Shown: piece after piece, positions 9,287 to 18,080 of the stretch
Numbering within the stretch: position 1 is the first letter of the stretch
Layout of the letters: each line of letters starts with the position of its first letter
Position numbers and translations under genes: made by a program
Source of the DNA: Trabulsiella odontotermitis
GTDB taxonomy: Bacteria; Pseudomonadota; Gammaproteobacteria; Enterobacterales; Enterobacteriaceae
Assembly (NCBI RefSeq): GCF_030053895.1
Contig: NZ_CP125781.1
Location: forward strand, 2,604,001 to 2,668,000
Reading direction: 5' to 3'
DNA length: 64,000 nucleotides
The notes under the pieces: model-generated
Told to the model about the DNA's origin: nothing
Databases searched by the model: none
Seen by the model: only the letters and a program-made list of their open reading frames with translations

Positions 9287-10819
9287 ATGGCTACGATTGA
9301 CTCCATAAATAAGGACAGCACACGTCTGAGCGATGGACCCGACTGGACCTTCGACCTGCTGGATGTTTATCTGGCGGAGATCGACCGGGTGGCGAAACTC
9401 TACCGACTGGAAACTTATCCGCATCAAATCGAAGTCATTACGTCTGAACAGATGATGGACGCCTACTCAAGCGTCGGGATGCCGATCAACTACCCGCACT
9501 GGTCGTTCGGCAAAAAGTTCATCGAAACGGAACGGGCCTATAAGCACGGTCAGCAGGGGCTGGCCTATGAAATTGTGATTAACTCCAATCCCTGTATCGC
9601 TTATCTGATGGAAGAGAACACCATTACCATGCAGGCGCTGGTGATGGCGCATGCCTGCTACGGGCATAACTCGTTCTTCAAAAACAACTACCTGTTCCGC
9701 AGCTGGACGGACGCCAGCTCCATCGTCGACTACCTGATTTTCGCCCGCAAATACATCACCGATTGCGAAGAGCGTTACGGAGTGGATGAGGTCGAAAAAC
9801 TGCTCGATTCCTGCCACGCGCTGATGAACTACGGCGTGGACCGCTACAAACGCCCGCAAAAAATCTCCCTGCAGGAGGAGAAAGCGCGGCAGAAAAGCCG
9901 GGAAGAATATCTGCAAAGCCAGGTGAATATGCTGTGGCGTACCCTGCCGAAGAAAGAGGAAGAGAAGACCGTGGAATCTGCGCGTCGCTACCCCTCTGAG
10001 CCGCAGGAAAACCTGCTCTACTTTATGGAGAAAAACGCGCCGTTGCTGGAGTCATGGCAGCGGGAAATCCTGCGCATCGTGCGTAAAGTGAGCCAGTATT
10101 TTTACCCGCAAAAACAGACGCAGGTGATGAACGAAGGCTGGGCGACCTTCTGGCACTACACCATCCTCAACCATCTGTATGATGAGGGCAAAGTGACCGA
10201 ACGCTTTATGCTGGAGTTTTTGCACAGCCACACCAACGTGGTGTTTCAGCCGCCCTATAACAGCCCGTGGTACAGCGGCATTAACCCGTATGCGCTGGGC
10301 TTCGCGATGTTCCAGGACATCAAGCGCATTTGTCAGTCGCCAACCGACGAAGACAAATACTGGTTCCCGGATATCGCCGGCTCCGACTGGCTGGAGACAG
10401 TGCATTTCGCGATGCGCGACTTTAAAGACGAGAGCTTCATCAGCCAGTTCCTGTCGCCGAAAGTGATGCGCGATTTCCGCCTGTTCACTGTGCTGGATGA
10501 CGATCGCAATAACTACCTGGAAATTGCCGCCATTCATAACGAAGAGGGCTACCGGGAGATCCGCAATAAGCTGTCCGCCCAGTACAACCTCAGCAATCTC
10601 GAGCCGAACATTCAGGTGTGGAACGTGGATCTGCGCGGCGACCGCTCGCTAACGCTGCGCTACGTGCCACACAACCGCGCGCCGCTTGATTTAGGGCGTC
10701 GGGAAGTGCTGAAGCATGTGCACCGGTTGTGGGGGTTTGATGTGATGCTGGAGCAGCAGAACGCTGACGGCAGCATCGAGCTACTTGACCGCTGCCCGCC
10801 GCGGCAGAATCTGGTGTAA
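9287..10819 (+). CDS. ycgB: SpoVR family protein YcgB
   Basis: A 510-residue soluble protein matching E. coli YcgB along its whole length, with conserved SpoVR-family blocks such as ACYGHNSFFKNNYLF (about 122-136) and MNEGWATFWHY (about 281-291). The molecular function of the family is not settled; in E. coli it is a stationary-phase, RpoS-type gene. No signal peptide or membrane segment. Ends in a strong terminator before convergent fadR. Confidence 0.93.
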   Translation: MATIDSINKDSTRLSDGPDWTFDLLDVYLAEIDRVAKLYRLETYPHQIEVITSEQMMDAYSSVGMPINYPHWSFGKKFIETERAYKHGQQGLAYEIVINSNPCIAYLMEENTITMQALVMAHACYGHNSFFKNNYLFRSWTDASSIVDYLIFARKYITDCEERYGVDEVEKLLDSCHALMNYGVDRYKRPQKISLQEEKARQKSREEYLQSQVNMLWRTLPKKEEEKTVESARRYPSEPQENLLYFMEKNAPLLESWQREILRIVRKVSQYFYPQKQTQVMNEGWATFWHYTILNHLYDEGKVTERFMLEFLHSHTNVVFQPPYNSPWYSGINPYALGFAMFQDIKRICQSPTDEDKYWFPDIAGSDWLETVHFAMRDFKDESFISQFLSPKVMRDFRLFTVLDDDRNNYLEIAAIHNEEGYREIRNKLSAQYNLSNLEPNIQVWNVDLRGDRSLTLRYVPHNRAPLDLGRREVLKHVHRLWGFDVMLEQQNADGSIELLDRCPPRQNLV

Positions 10820-10823
10820 ATAA

Positions 10824-10856
10824 AAACCCGGCCTTGTGTGCCGGGTTTCTTTTTTG
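10824..10856. terminator. Intrinsic terminator between ycgB and fadR
   Basis: Nine-bp stem AAACCCGGC / GCCGGGTTT with a seven-base loop, followed on the plus strand by CTTTTTT; the minus strand reads into TTTTTA after the stem. Serves ycgB and probably also fadR. Confidence 0.9.
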
Positions 10857-10866
10857 CAAAGGCGGA

Positions 10867-11586
10867 TCAGCGGCTGTGAATGGCGAGGTCGCCGGGCAAT
10901 GTTTTCTGCATCCGATGCCAGATCTCACCGCTGTCATGACCGTAGCGGCGCACAATGTCGTACACCTGCTCGTATAACCCCTCTTCACACACTTTCACCA
11001 GACGATGATAGAACCCCATCGCCAGGCTGCGCGCTTCCGGGTTGGCAAAGTAGTGACGACCGATGCGGGTATATAACCCTTTCATGCCGTTAATGATAAG
11101 CCCGTAGATAGGGTTGCCGGAGGCGAACGCCAGGCCGCGGAAAATGTTGTAATCCAGCTCGGCGAACGCGTCGGCGTGATCTTCAATTTCCCGCGCGCTG
11201 GCCAGCACTTCGAGCGCTTTTTCAGGGTGCTGACGAAACGCGGTGCGGATAAAGATCGTCGAAATGTTGGTGCGCACGGACAGCAGGTTGTCGATCAACT
11301 GCGGAACGCTTTCGTGATCGAGGCGCGCCAGCGTCTCCAGAATATTGAGACCGGACGTTTCCCAGAAGTTATTCACTTTCGTCGGTTTACCATGCTGAAT
11401 GGTCAACCAGCCGTCACGGGCTAAACGTTGCAACACTTCGCGTAAGGTGGTGCGCGTCACGCCGATTAATTCAGAGAGTTCACGTTCAGCAGGGAGAATA
11501 GAACCTGGTGGAAAGCGGTTATTCCAGATGCTTTCGATGATGTACTCTTCCGCGAAACCCGCCGGGCTCTGCGCCTTAATGACCAT
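10867..11586 (-). CDS. fadR: Fatty acid metabolism regulator FadR
   Basis: GntR-family transcription factor that represses beta-oxidation genes and activates unsaturated fatty acid synthesis, released from DNA by long-chain acyl-CoA. Its 239 residues equal the E. coli length. The winged helix spans about 1-75 with recognition segment ELSELIGVTRTTLREVL near 36-52, and the acyl-CoA-binding all-helical domain follows. A target of this regulator, the fadD operator, lies in the same window at 29860-29876. Divergent from nhaB. Confidence 0.97.
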   Translation of the reverse strand: MVIKAQSPAGFAEEYIIESIWNNRFPPGSILPAERELSELIGVTRTTLREVLQRLARDGWLTIQHGKPTKVNNFWETSGLNILETLARLDHESVPQLIDNLLSVRTNISTIFIRTAFRQHPEKALEVLASAREIEDHADAFAELDYNIFRGLAFASGNPIYGLIINGMKGLYTRIGRHYFANPEARSLAMGFYHRLVKVCEEGLYEQVYDIVRRYGHDSGEIWHRMQKTLPGDLAIHSR

Positions 11587-11804
11587 AGAGAGATTTCCAT
11601 TACACAGCGTTGCAAAAAATTGGACTCATCATACCAGAGCAAAACAGGGGCAGATAGCACGCACGGTGAATTAAAAAGGGATCGTGGTTTTATTTTTTTA
11701 CATTCCTTCAGCCATGCCGGAACAGGACTTCGCACTTTTGCGCCCATCGCCTCTGTTTCGTTTACACTATACTTTTGTTTTTTTTGGCGGGATGGATGTT
11801 CGTC

Positions 11805-13358
11805 GTGGAAATCTCTTATGGTCGCGCGCTGTGGCGCAACTTTCTTGGTCAGTCCCCGGACTGGTACAAACTCACTCTGGTACTTTGCTTAATCATCAAC
11901 CCGATTGTCTTTTACCTCAGCCCCTTTGTGGCGGGCTGGATGCTGGTGATTGAGTTCATCTTTACACTCGCGATGGCGCTGAAGTGTTACCCGCTGCTGC
12001 CCGGCGGCCTGCTGGCTATTGAAGCAGTGGCCATCGGCATGACCAGCGCGGAACATGTGCGCGAAGAGATCAGTAATAATCTCGAAGTGTTGCTGCTGCT
12101 GATCTTCATGGTCGCGGGCATTTATTTTATGAAGCAACTGCTGCTCTCTATCTTCACGCGCCTGCTGCTGAGCATTCGCAGTAAAACGGTCCTTTCCCTC
12201 GCCTTCTGCCTGGCGGCGGCGTTTCTCTCCGCCTTCCTCGACGCGCTGACTGTCGTCGCGGTGATCATCAGCGTCGCTGTCGGTTTTTATGGCATTTACC
12301 ATCGCGCTGCCTCCAGTCGTACGGATGACAACGACATGCGCGACGATCGCGACATCGACAAAAACGACCGCCAGGTGCTGGAGCAGTTTCGCAGTTTCCT
12401 GCGCAGCCTGATGATGCATGCGGGCGTCGGCACCGCGCTCGGCGGCGTGATGACCATGGTCGGCGAGCCGCAGAATCTGATCATCGCCAAAGCGGCGGGC
12501 TGGGATTTTGGCGCGTTCGTCATTCGCATGTCGCCGGTAACGCTGCCGGTGCTGGTGTGCGGGCTGCTCACTTGCGCACTGCTGGAGAAATTCCGCTGGT
12601 TTGGCTATGGCGAAACGCTGCCGGAGTCCGTGCGCAAAGTGCTGCACAACTATGACGAGCGCAGTCGTCAGCAACGGACCCGTCAGGAAACGATGCGCCT
12701 TATTGTACAGGGCATTATTGGCGTCTGGCTGGTGGTGGCGCTGGCACTGCATCTGGCGGAAGTCGGGCTGATTGGTCTGACGGTAATCATTCTCGCCTCG
12801 TCGCTCTCCGGCGTGACGGATGAACACGCCATCGGCAAGGCGTTTACTGAAGCGTTACCGTTCGCTGCGCTGCTGACTGTCTTTTTCGCTGTGGTTGCGG
12901 TGATTATCGAGCAGCATCTTTTTGCGCCGATCATTGCCTTTGTTCTCAAAGCCTCGCCCCATGCGCAACTGTCGCTCTTTTATCTTTTCAACGGCTTGCT
13001 GTCGTCCATTTCCGATAACGTGTTCGTCGGAACGGTGTATATCAACGAAGCGAAAGCCGCATTTGAACAAGGTATTATCAGCCTCAAGCAGTTTGAACTG
13101 CTGGCGGTGGCAATCAACACCGGCACCAACCTGCCCTCCGTCGCCACGCCAAACGGCCAGGCGGCGTTTCTGTTCCTGTTGACCTCGGCGCTGGCACCGT
13201 TGATTCGTCTCTCGTACGGGCGAATGGTCTGGATGGCGCTGCCCTACACGGTGGTACTGACCCTGGTCGGGTTGTTGTGCATCGAATTTACGCTGATGCC
13301 AGTCACTGAATGGTTATCCACTCAGGGACTCATAACCATGCCGAATGTATCCCCGTAG
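11805..13358 (+). CDS. nhaB: Na(+)/H(+) antiporter NhaB
   Basis: Inner-membrane sodium/proton antiporter of the NhaB family (TC 2.A.34), about 517 residues with roughly twelve membrane segments. The start is chosen at GTG 11805 to give VEISYGRALWRN, matching the E. coli N-terminus. An in-frame ATG at 11796 or TTG at 11775 would add 3 or 10 residues, and no site clearly decides between them. Conserved LLPGGLLAIEAV, SAFLDALTVVAV and INTGTNLPSVATPNGQ segments are typical. Gene order fadR-nhaB-dsbB is as in E. coli. Confidence 0.94.
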   Translation: MEISYGRALWRNFLGQSPDWYKLTLVLCLIINPIVFYLSPFVAGWMLVIEFIFTLAMALKCYPLLPGGLLAIEAVAIGMTSAEHVREEISNNLEVLLLLIFMVAGIYFMKQLLLSIFTRLLLSIRSKTVLSLAFCLAAAFLSAFLDALTVVAVIISVAVGFYGIYHRAASSRTDDNDMRDDRDIDKNDRQVLEQFRSFLRSLMMHAGVGTALGGVMTMVGEPQNLIIAKAAGWDFGAFVIRMSPVTLPVLVCGLLTCALLEKFRWFGYGETLPESVRKVLHNYDERSRQQRTRQETMRLIVQGIIGVWLVVALALHLAEVGLIGLTVIILASSLSGVTDEHAIGKAFTEALPFAALLTVFFAVVAVIIEQHLFAPIIAFVLKASPHAQLSLFYLFNGLLSSISDNVFVGTVYINEAKAAFEQGIISLKQFELLAVAINTGTNLPSVATPNGQAAFLFLLTSALAPLIRLSYGRMVWMALPYTVVLTLVGLLCIEFTLMPVTEWLSTQGLITMPNVSP

Positions 13359-13372
13359 CATCAATAATTTAT

Positions 13373-13399
13373 AAGCCCGAAAGGCGATTTTGGGCTTTT
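13373..13399 (+). terminator. Probable terminator after nhaB
   Basis: Short stem AAGCCC / GGGCTT enclosing a 13-base loop and followed by TTTA. A modest stem, but well placed 14 bases after the nhaB stop. Confidence 0.5.
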
Positions 13400-13494
13400 A
13401 AGATTCATTTACGCAATAATGTGTTCCCTGCTAGTGGCTAAGCGACTAAATTCGTTTAAACTGCGGTGTCTTTGCTCGTTCCAGGGAAATAATT

Positions 13495-14028
13495 ATGTTG
13501 CGATATTTAAACCAGTGCTCGCGAGGTCGTGGTGCATGGTTATTGCTGGCGTTGACTGCATTTGCGCTTGAATTGGTTGCGCTCTGGTTCCAGCACGTCA
13601 TGCTGCTGAAACCCTGCGTACTTTGTATTTATGAACGTTGCGCCCTGTTCGGCGTAATGGGTGCGGGGATCGTGGGAGCCATCGCGCCAAAATCACCGTT
13701 GCGTTATGTGGCGTTGATTATCTGGATTTACAGTGCATTCAGAGGGTTACAGCTTGCCTGGGAACATACGATGTTGCAGTTGCATCCTTCTCCGTTTTTG
13801 ACCTGTGACTTTGCTGCCCGTTTCCCGACCTGGCTACCGCTCGATAAATGGCTGCCGCAGGTATTTGTGGCGTCTGGCGACTGCGCTGAACGTCAGTGGC
13901 AATTCCTGTCACTCGAAATGCCGCAATGGCTGCTGTTTATCTTTGCCGCCTATCTGCTGATGGCATTGCTGGTGCTGATTGGCCAACCGTTCAAACCGAA
14001 AAGACGAGATCTTTTTGGTCGTCTGTAA
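13495..14028 (+). CDS. dsbB: Disulfide bond formation protein DsbB
   Basis: Inner-membrane quinone reductase that re-oxidises DsbA in the periplasm. The 177-residue protein has four membrane segments and both redox cysteine pairs at the E. coli positions: Cys41-Cys44 (CVLC) in the first periplasmic loop and Cys104/Cys130 in the second. Its 3' end marks the left boundary of the aerobactin insertion. Confidence 0.97.
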   Translation: MLRYLNQCSRGRGAWLLLALTAFALELVALWFQHVMLLKPCVLCIYERCALFGVMGAGIVGAIAPKSPLRYVALIIWIYSAFRGLQLAWEHTMLQLHPSPFLTCDFAARFPTWLPLDKWLPQVFVASGDCAERQWQFLSLEMPQWLLFIFAAYLLMALLVLIGQPFKPKRRDLFGRL

Positions 14029-14030
14029 GA

Positions 14031-14057
14031 AAAACGCTCCTTCGGGAGCGTTTTTTT
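14031..14057. terminator. Bidirectional terminator between dsbB and shiF-like gene
   Basis: Stem AACGCTCC / GGAGCGTT around a TTCG tetraloop, followed by seven T on the plus strand; the minus strand also runs into TTTTT after the stem. It overlaps the stop codon of the minus-strand MFS gene. Confidence 0.93.
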
Positions 14058-15252
14058 ATCGCGCTTTCCGCCAGCACACTCCACCGCTCAGTGCCAGAAA
14101 ACCCGCCGCCAGAGCCAGCGCCACGCCGATTAACGCCTGCTCACCATACAGTCCCGACACCAGCGGCACCAGTAGCGCACTCAGACCATAACCGAGCGTA
14201 TGGCTGGTGGCGATCACCCCGGCGCCTTTGCCTGTCGATAAGCGATCGTTTAACAGCAACTGATAACCCGGCGTCGCCATCGCGGATCCCAGTGAAGTCA
14301 CCACGATACCGATGTAAAACGTGACAAGCCCCGGCAGACTCATCAGCGCCAGTCCGCACACCAGTAACACCGCCGCAACAGCCAGCAACCCACCCGCACT
14401 GAGACGCTGCGGACGCACCACCAGAAACTGCGCCAGCAGGGTGCTGACCGCCGCGAGACTTAGCAACCAGGCGACATGATGGCTGATCTGCGTGGTGTTC
14501 TCCGGGAACAGCGGTTTCAGGTGCGGCGACAGCCCCAGTTGCATCAGGCTGATGCAGGCGGCCAATAACAGCGCCAGCAGCAAATAAGGCAGCATGTTGA
14601 GCTGTAACCGCGTGGACTGGTGCGCCACGGGCGGCAATGGCGGATCATTTGGCTGCCGGACAACAGTCATCAGCGCCAGCAACGGCGCGAGTGCCATCAG
14701 CCACAGCGGTGCCTGCGGGTGCAGACTCAGCGCGGCGGCTGCCAGCGGTGGCCCGAGCAACCTGCCGCAACTTAAGCCAGAGCTGATCGACGCCAGCGCC
14801 GCCATGCGGTTTTCCGTTCCGGCGCGCTGCATAGCCCAGGTTTGCGCGGCAGGCACCATGCCGGAAACCGTCAGACCGTACAACGTACGTGACACAATCA
14901 GCCCCGCCATACCGCCAGCCACGCCCAGCTTCCCGCTCGCCATACTCCACACCACCAGCGCCAGCACCGCAAAGCTGGCGAGATAACCCAGCAGCGCCGC
15001 CAGCACCACAAACTTACAGCCGCGGATCTCCGCCTGGCGTCCCCACCACGGTGACGCGGGCAAAAACAACATAGAGCCGAACATCAACAGCCCCGCCCAG
15101 GCAGACAGAGACAGACCTGTCATCGACACCAGTTGCGGTAACACCACCAGCAATCCGTTCTGGCCGATACCCAGCAAACCGGCACACAACGCCAGCGGCC
15201 ACGTTGATTTGAAGGGAGTTTGTTGCGTTACTGCGTCAGGGGTTGTGCTCAT
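14056..15252 (-). CDS. shiF: ShiF-like MFS transporter of the aerobactin locus
   Basis: A 398-residue major facilitator protein with about twelve hydrophobic segments, encoded back to back with iucA. In Shigella SHI-2 islands and ColV-type plasmids an MFS protein named ShiF holds this same place beside the iuc operon and has been proposed to export aerobactin; the assignment here rests on position plus family. It shares the control region with the iuc operon, so iron control by Fur is likely. The internal WWGRQAEIRG loop between helices 2 and 3 is the usual MFS motif A region. Confidence 0.8.
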   Translation of the reverse strand: MSTTPDAVTQQTPFKSTWPLALCAGLLGIGQNGLLVVLPQLVSMTGLSLSAWAGLLMFGSMLFLPASPWWGRQAEIRGCKFVVLAALLGYLASFAVLALVVWSMASGKLGVAGGMAGLIVSRTLYGLTVSGMVPAAQTWAMQRAGTENRMAALASISSGLSCGRLLGPPLAAAALSLHPQAPLWLMALAPLLALMTVVRQPNDPPLPPVAHQSTRLQLNMLPYLLLALLLAACISLMQLGLSPHLKPLFPENTTQISHHVAWLLSLAAVSTLLAQFLVVRPQRLSAGGLLAVAAVLLVCGLALMSLPGLVTFYIGIVVTSLGSAMATPGYQLLLNDRLSTGKGAGVIATSHTLGYGLSALLVPLVSGLYGEQALIGVALALAAGFLALSGGVCWRKAR

Positions 15253-15342
15253 AGAATTGTGAAAATAGTGTCAATAAATGTGAGGAAATGATGGAGTTAA
15301 TGCAAATAAATATTACAAAAATGGTTGTCAGTGTAAATAGAA

Positions 15343-15369
15343 TGAATATCATAACGAGAATTATTATCA
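15343..15369. promoter_or_regulatory. Fur-box-like operator between shiF and iucA
   Basis: CGAGAAT-T-ATTATCA at 15355-15369 fits the 7-1-7 Fur pattern TGATAAT-N-ATTATCA with two mismatches in 14; a second, weaker unit overlaps on the left (TGAATATCATAACGA at 15343-15357). Overlapping Fur units in the iucA promoter are known from ColV aerobactin. The position in the divergent promoter would shut both shiF and iucABCD-iutA under iron-replete conditions. Confidence 0.8.
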
Positions 15370-15390
15370 ATTCATGGAGTGAGTTCTGTT

Positions 15391-17133
15391 ATGCGTTCCC
15401 TGACCCGCCATGACGGTACAGACGTTGCGGCCCAGTGTTTTCTCAATGCGCTTCTGCGCGAGACCGATGACTGGCACTATTCCCCGGCCTCCGCGCCTGG
15501 CGAAACCGCCTTCATTCACCTGCCGCTGAACGACCACGAGGCGATTCGCCTGCCATTGCGCTACTTCTCACCCACCCAACATCATCAGTATATTTTCCCC
15601 GCCACCGTTGTGCGCAGCGACAGCGACCACGGCGATGCTATCGATTTCAATCAGCTGGTGGATCGGGTACTGGCAAAACCGGCCGTGCGCCGCGATCTCA
15701 GCGATGAAACGCTGGCACGCTTTGCCGGTCGTGTGCGCGAAAGCCATACCCACACCTGGCAGGCTATCGACTTACGTCATAACTGGGGCGATCTGCGGGC
15801 GAAGCCGCTCAATTTTGCGGAAGCGGAACAGGCGCTGCTGGTCGGTCACGCATTCCACCCGGCGCCAAAATCCCACGAGCCGTTTAATGAACAGGAAGCC
15901 CGCCGCTATCTGCCGGATTTCGCTTCCCGCTTTCCGCTGCGCTGGTTCGCGGTCGACAGTACGTTCGTGACGGGCGACAGCCTCAGCCATACATTGCGCG
16001 ACCGCCTGCTGCGTTTTGCCGCCGAAAGCGCGCCTGAGCTGCTGCACCATTTCACCGATACCTGCTGGCTGGTACCGATGCACCCGTGGCAGGCGGAGCA
16101 CCTGCTCAGCCAGCCCTGGTGCCAGCGACTCGCCACGCAAGGCGCGCTGCGGGATCTGGGTGAAGCCGGTGCCCGCTGGCTGCCGACCAGCTCTTCCCGC
16201 TCGCTGTACAGCGAAAGCAATAGCGACATGATTAAGTTTTCGCTCAGCGTGCGCCTCACCAACTCGGTGCGCACGCTGTCGGTGAAAGAAGTGAAGCGCG
16301 GCATGCGCCTTGCGCGGCTGGCGCAAACCCCGCGCTGGCAGGCGTTGCAGGCGCGTTATCCGGCGATGCGTGTGATGCAGGAAGACGGCTGGGTCGGATT
16401 GCGCGACAGCGACGGCACCATTCAGGAAGAGAGCCTGATGGCGCTGCGCGTCAACCTGCTGTTCGGCACGCCGCAGACGCAAACCAACGTGCTGGTGAGC
16501 CTCACCCAGGCCGCGCCGGACGGCGGCGACAGTCTGCTGGCTGCCGCAGTGCGCCGTCTGGGTCAACGCCTCAATCTGCCGCTGGATACCGCTGCCCGTT
16601 GCTGGGTTCAGGCCTACTGCGACCGCGTGCTGCTGCCGCTGTTCAGCGCCGAAGCTGATTACGGTCTGGTGCTGCTCGCCCACCAGCAAAACATCCTCGT
16701 GGAGATGCAGGAAGATTTGCCGGTCGGGCTGCTGTACCGCGATTGCCAGGGCAGCGCCTTCACCGTCGGCGCTACTGACTGGCTGGCAGAAGAAAATGAG
16801 CTGGAGGCGGAAAACCGCTTCAACGAAGCGCAACTGCTGCGCTATTTCCCGTATTACCTGCTGGTGAATTCGACCCTCGCCGTCACGGCGGCACTGGGGG
16901 CTGCCGGATTTGCCAGAGAAGAGAGCCTGATGGCGCTGGTACGCGAGGCGCTGGCGCAGTTGCGTGCGACGGCGAAAAACTCCCGTTGCCTTGATTACGT
17001 CCTCGACAGCGCGCACTGGAACTGCAAAGGCAATTTCTTCTGCTATCTCCACGATCACAACGAAAACACCATCGTCGATCCGGCGGTGATCTACTTCGAT
17101 TTCAGTAATCCGTTCTACAAGGAGCCAGCCTGA
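15391..17133 (+). CDS. iucA: Aerobactin synthase subunit IucA (NIS synthetase)
   Basis: ATP-dependent NRPS-independent siderophore (NIS) synthetase that joins the first N6-acetyl-N6-hydroxylysine to citrate. About 580 residues, with family signatures TSSSRSLYSES and the ATP-site HPWQ (His231), and the C-terminal FhuF-like region. The ATG at 15391 is chosen; an in-frame GTG at 15379 inside the GGAGTGAG stretch would add four residues and cannot be excluded. First gene of iucABCD-iutA, and its TGA overlaps the iucB ATG. Similar in size to IucC but clearly a separate type. Confidence 0.95.
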   Translation: MRSLTRHDGTDVAAQCFLNALLRETDDWHYSPASAPGETAFIHLPLNDHEAIRLPLRYFSPTQHHQYIFPATVVRSDSDHGDAIDFNQLVDRVLAKPAVRRDLSDETLARFAGRVRESHTHTWQAIDLRHNWGDLRAKPLNFAEAEQALLVGHAFHPAPKSHEPFNEQEARRYLPDFASRFPLRWFAVDSTFVTGDSLSHTLRDRLLRFAAESAPELLHHFTDTCWLVPMHPWQAEHLLSQPWCQRLATQGALRDLGEAGARWLPTSSSRSLYSESNSDMIKFSLSVRLTNSVRTLSVKEVKRGMRLARLAQTPRWQALQARYPAMRVMQEDGWVGLRDSDGTIQEESLMALRVNLLFGTPQTQTNVLVSLTQAAPDGGDSLLAAAVRRLGQRLNLPLDTAARCWVQAYCDRVLLPLFSAEADYGLVLLAHQQNILVEMQEDLPVGLLYRDCQGSAFTVGATDWLAEENELEAENRFNEAQLLRYFPYYLLVNSTLAVTAALGAAGFAREESLMALVREALAQLRATAKNSRCLDYVLDSAHWNCKGNFFCYLHDHNENTIVDPAVIYFDFSNPFYKEPA

Positions 17134-18080
17134 TGCCGCACGCAAAAATTGTTCATGACGGCTACGGATTCCGCTGCACCGAACGCGACATCGCGCTGCC
17201 ACTGACGCTCGGGCTGGACGGCAGCGCCGTTCTCCAGGCGCTGGATAACCTGCCCGAGGGCTGGCTGGTTGAGGCGCTGGATCAGTTGTTCGTCGCCGCA
17301 CCGCAACTCACCGGCATTACACTGCCGTGGGCGCAGTGGCGTCATCACGACGAGGCGCAGCGCCTGTTCGCACAAGTACAAAGCGATTACCTGGCGCGGG
17401 AAACCTTCTGGCAGTTGCCGTTGTGGCTGTGCGGCGAGCGCCCGCAACCTCGCGCGGAGATGCAGTTTGATGAGTCGCGCCAGCTCTGTTTCCCGGTGCG
17501 CCCGTCGCGCCCCTCCGGCGAGGTATATCGCCGCTATGATGCGCAAATCAAACGCACGCTGAGCTTCCGTGTGGCCGATGTCGAACGCGACGCCAACGTT
17601 TTCACCCGCTGGATGAACGCTCCGCGCGTAAACGCCTTCTGGGAAATGGCTGGCCCGCAGACTGAACAGGAAAACTACCTGCGCAAGCAACTCGACTCGT
17701 CATATTGTTATCCGCTGATCGGCTGCTTTGACGATCAGCCGTTTGGTTATTTTGAAATCTACTGGGCTGCCGAAGATCGCATTGGCCGCCACTATCGCTG
17801 GCAGTCGTTTGACCGCGGTCTGCATATGCTGGTGGGTGAAGAACAGTGGCGCGGCGCGCAGTATATCCGCAGTTGGCTGCGTGGCCTGAGCCACTATCTG
17901 TGGCTCGACGAACCGCGCACTTCGCGCATCGTTGCTGAACCGCGTTTTGATAATCAGCGCCTGTTCCGTCATTTGCCGGTCGCCGGGTTCAGCACCGTCA
18001 AAGAGTTCGACTTCCCACATAAACGTTCCCGGCTGGTGATGAGCCAGCGCGACCACTTTTTCCGTGAGGTGGGGCTATGA
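17133..18080 (+). CDS. iucB: N6-hydroxylysine acetyltransferase IucB
   Basis: GNAT-fold enzyme that acetylates N6-hydroxylysine from acetyl-CoA in the second step of aerobactin assembly. The 315-residue protein has an N-terminal extension and a C-terminal acetyltransferase core from about 145 onward, with segments NAFWEMAGPQ, GYFEIYWAAEDRIG and LHMLVGEEQWRG typical of siderophore acetyltransferases. The start overlaps the iucA stop (TGATG) and the end overlaps the iucC start (ATGA), indicating translational coupling. Confidence 0.95.
   Translation: MPHAKIVHDGYGFRCTERDIALPLTLGLDGSAVLQALDNLPEGWLVEALDQLFVAAPQLTGITLPWAQWRHHDEAQRLFAQVQSDYLARETFWQLPLWLCGERPQPRAEMQFDESRQLCFPVRPSRPSGEVYRRYDAQIKRTLSFRVADVERDANVFTRWMNAPRVNAFWEMAGPQTEQENYLRKQLDSSYCYPLIGCFDDQPFGYFEIYWAAEDRIGRHYRWQSFDRGLHMLVGEEQWRGAQYIRSWLRGLSHYLWLDEPRTSRIVAEPRFDNQRLFRHLPVAGFSTVKEFDFPHKRSRLVMSQRDHFFREVGL

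Noticed and set aside
11889..12827. 312-codon minus-strand frame inside nhaB
   Set aside because: Very rich in H, Q, R and D with no hydrophobic core; antisense to a conserved membrane protein.
15772..17301. 509-codon open frame on the minus strand across iucA
   Set aside because: It is antisense to a clear iucA; composition (rich in R, Q, H, A) is typical of shadow frames in GC-rich genes, with no ribosome site and no family match.
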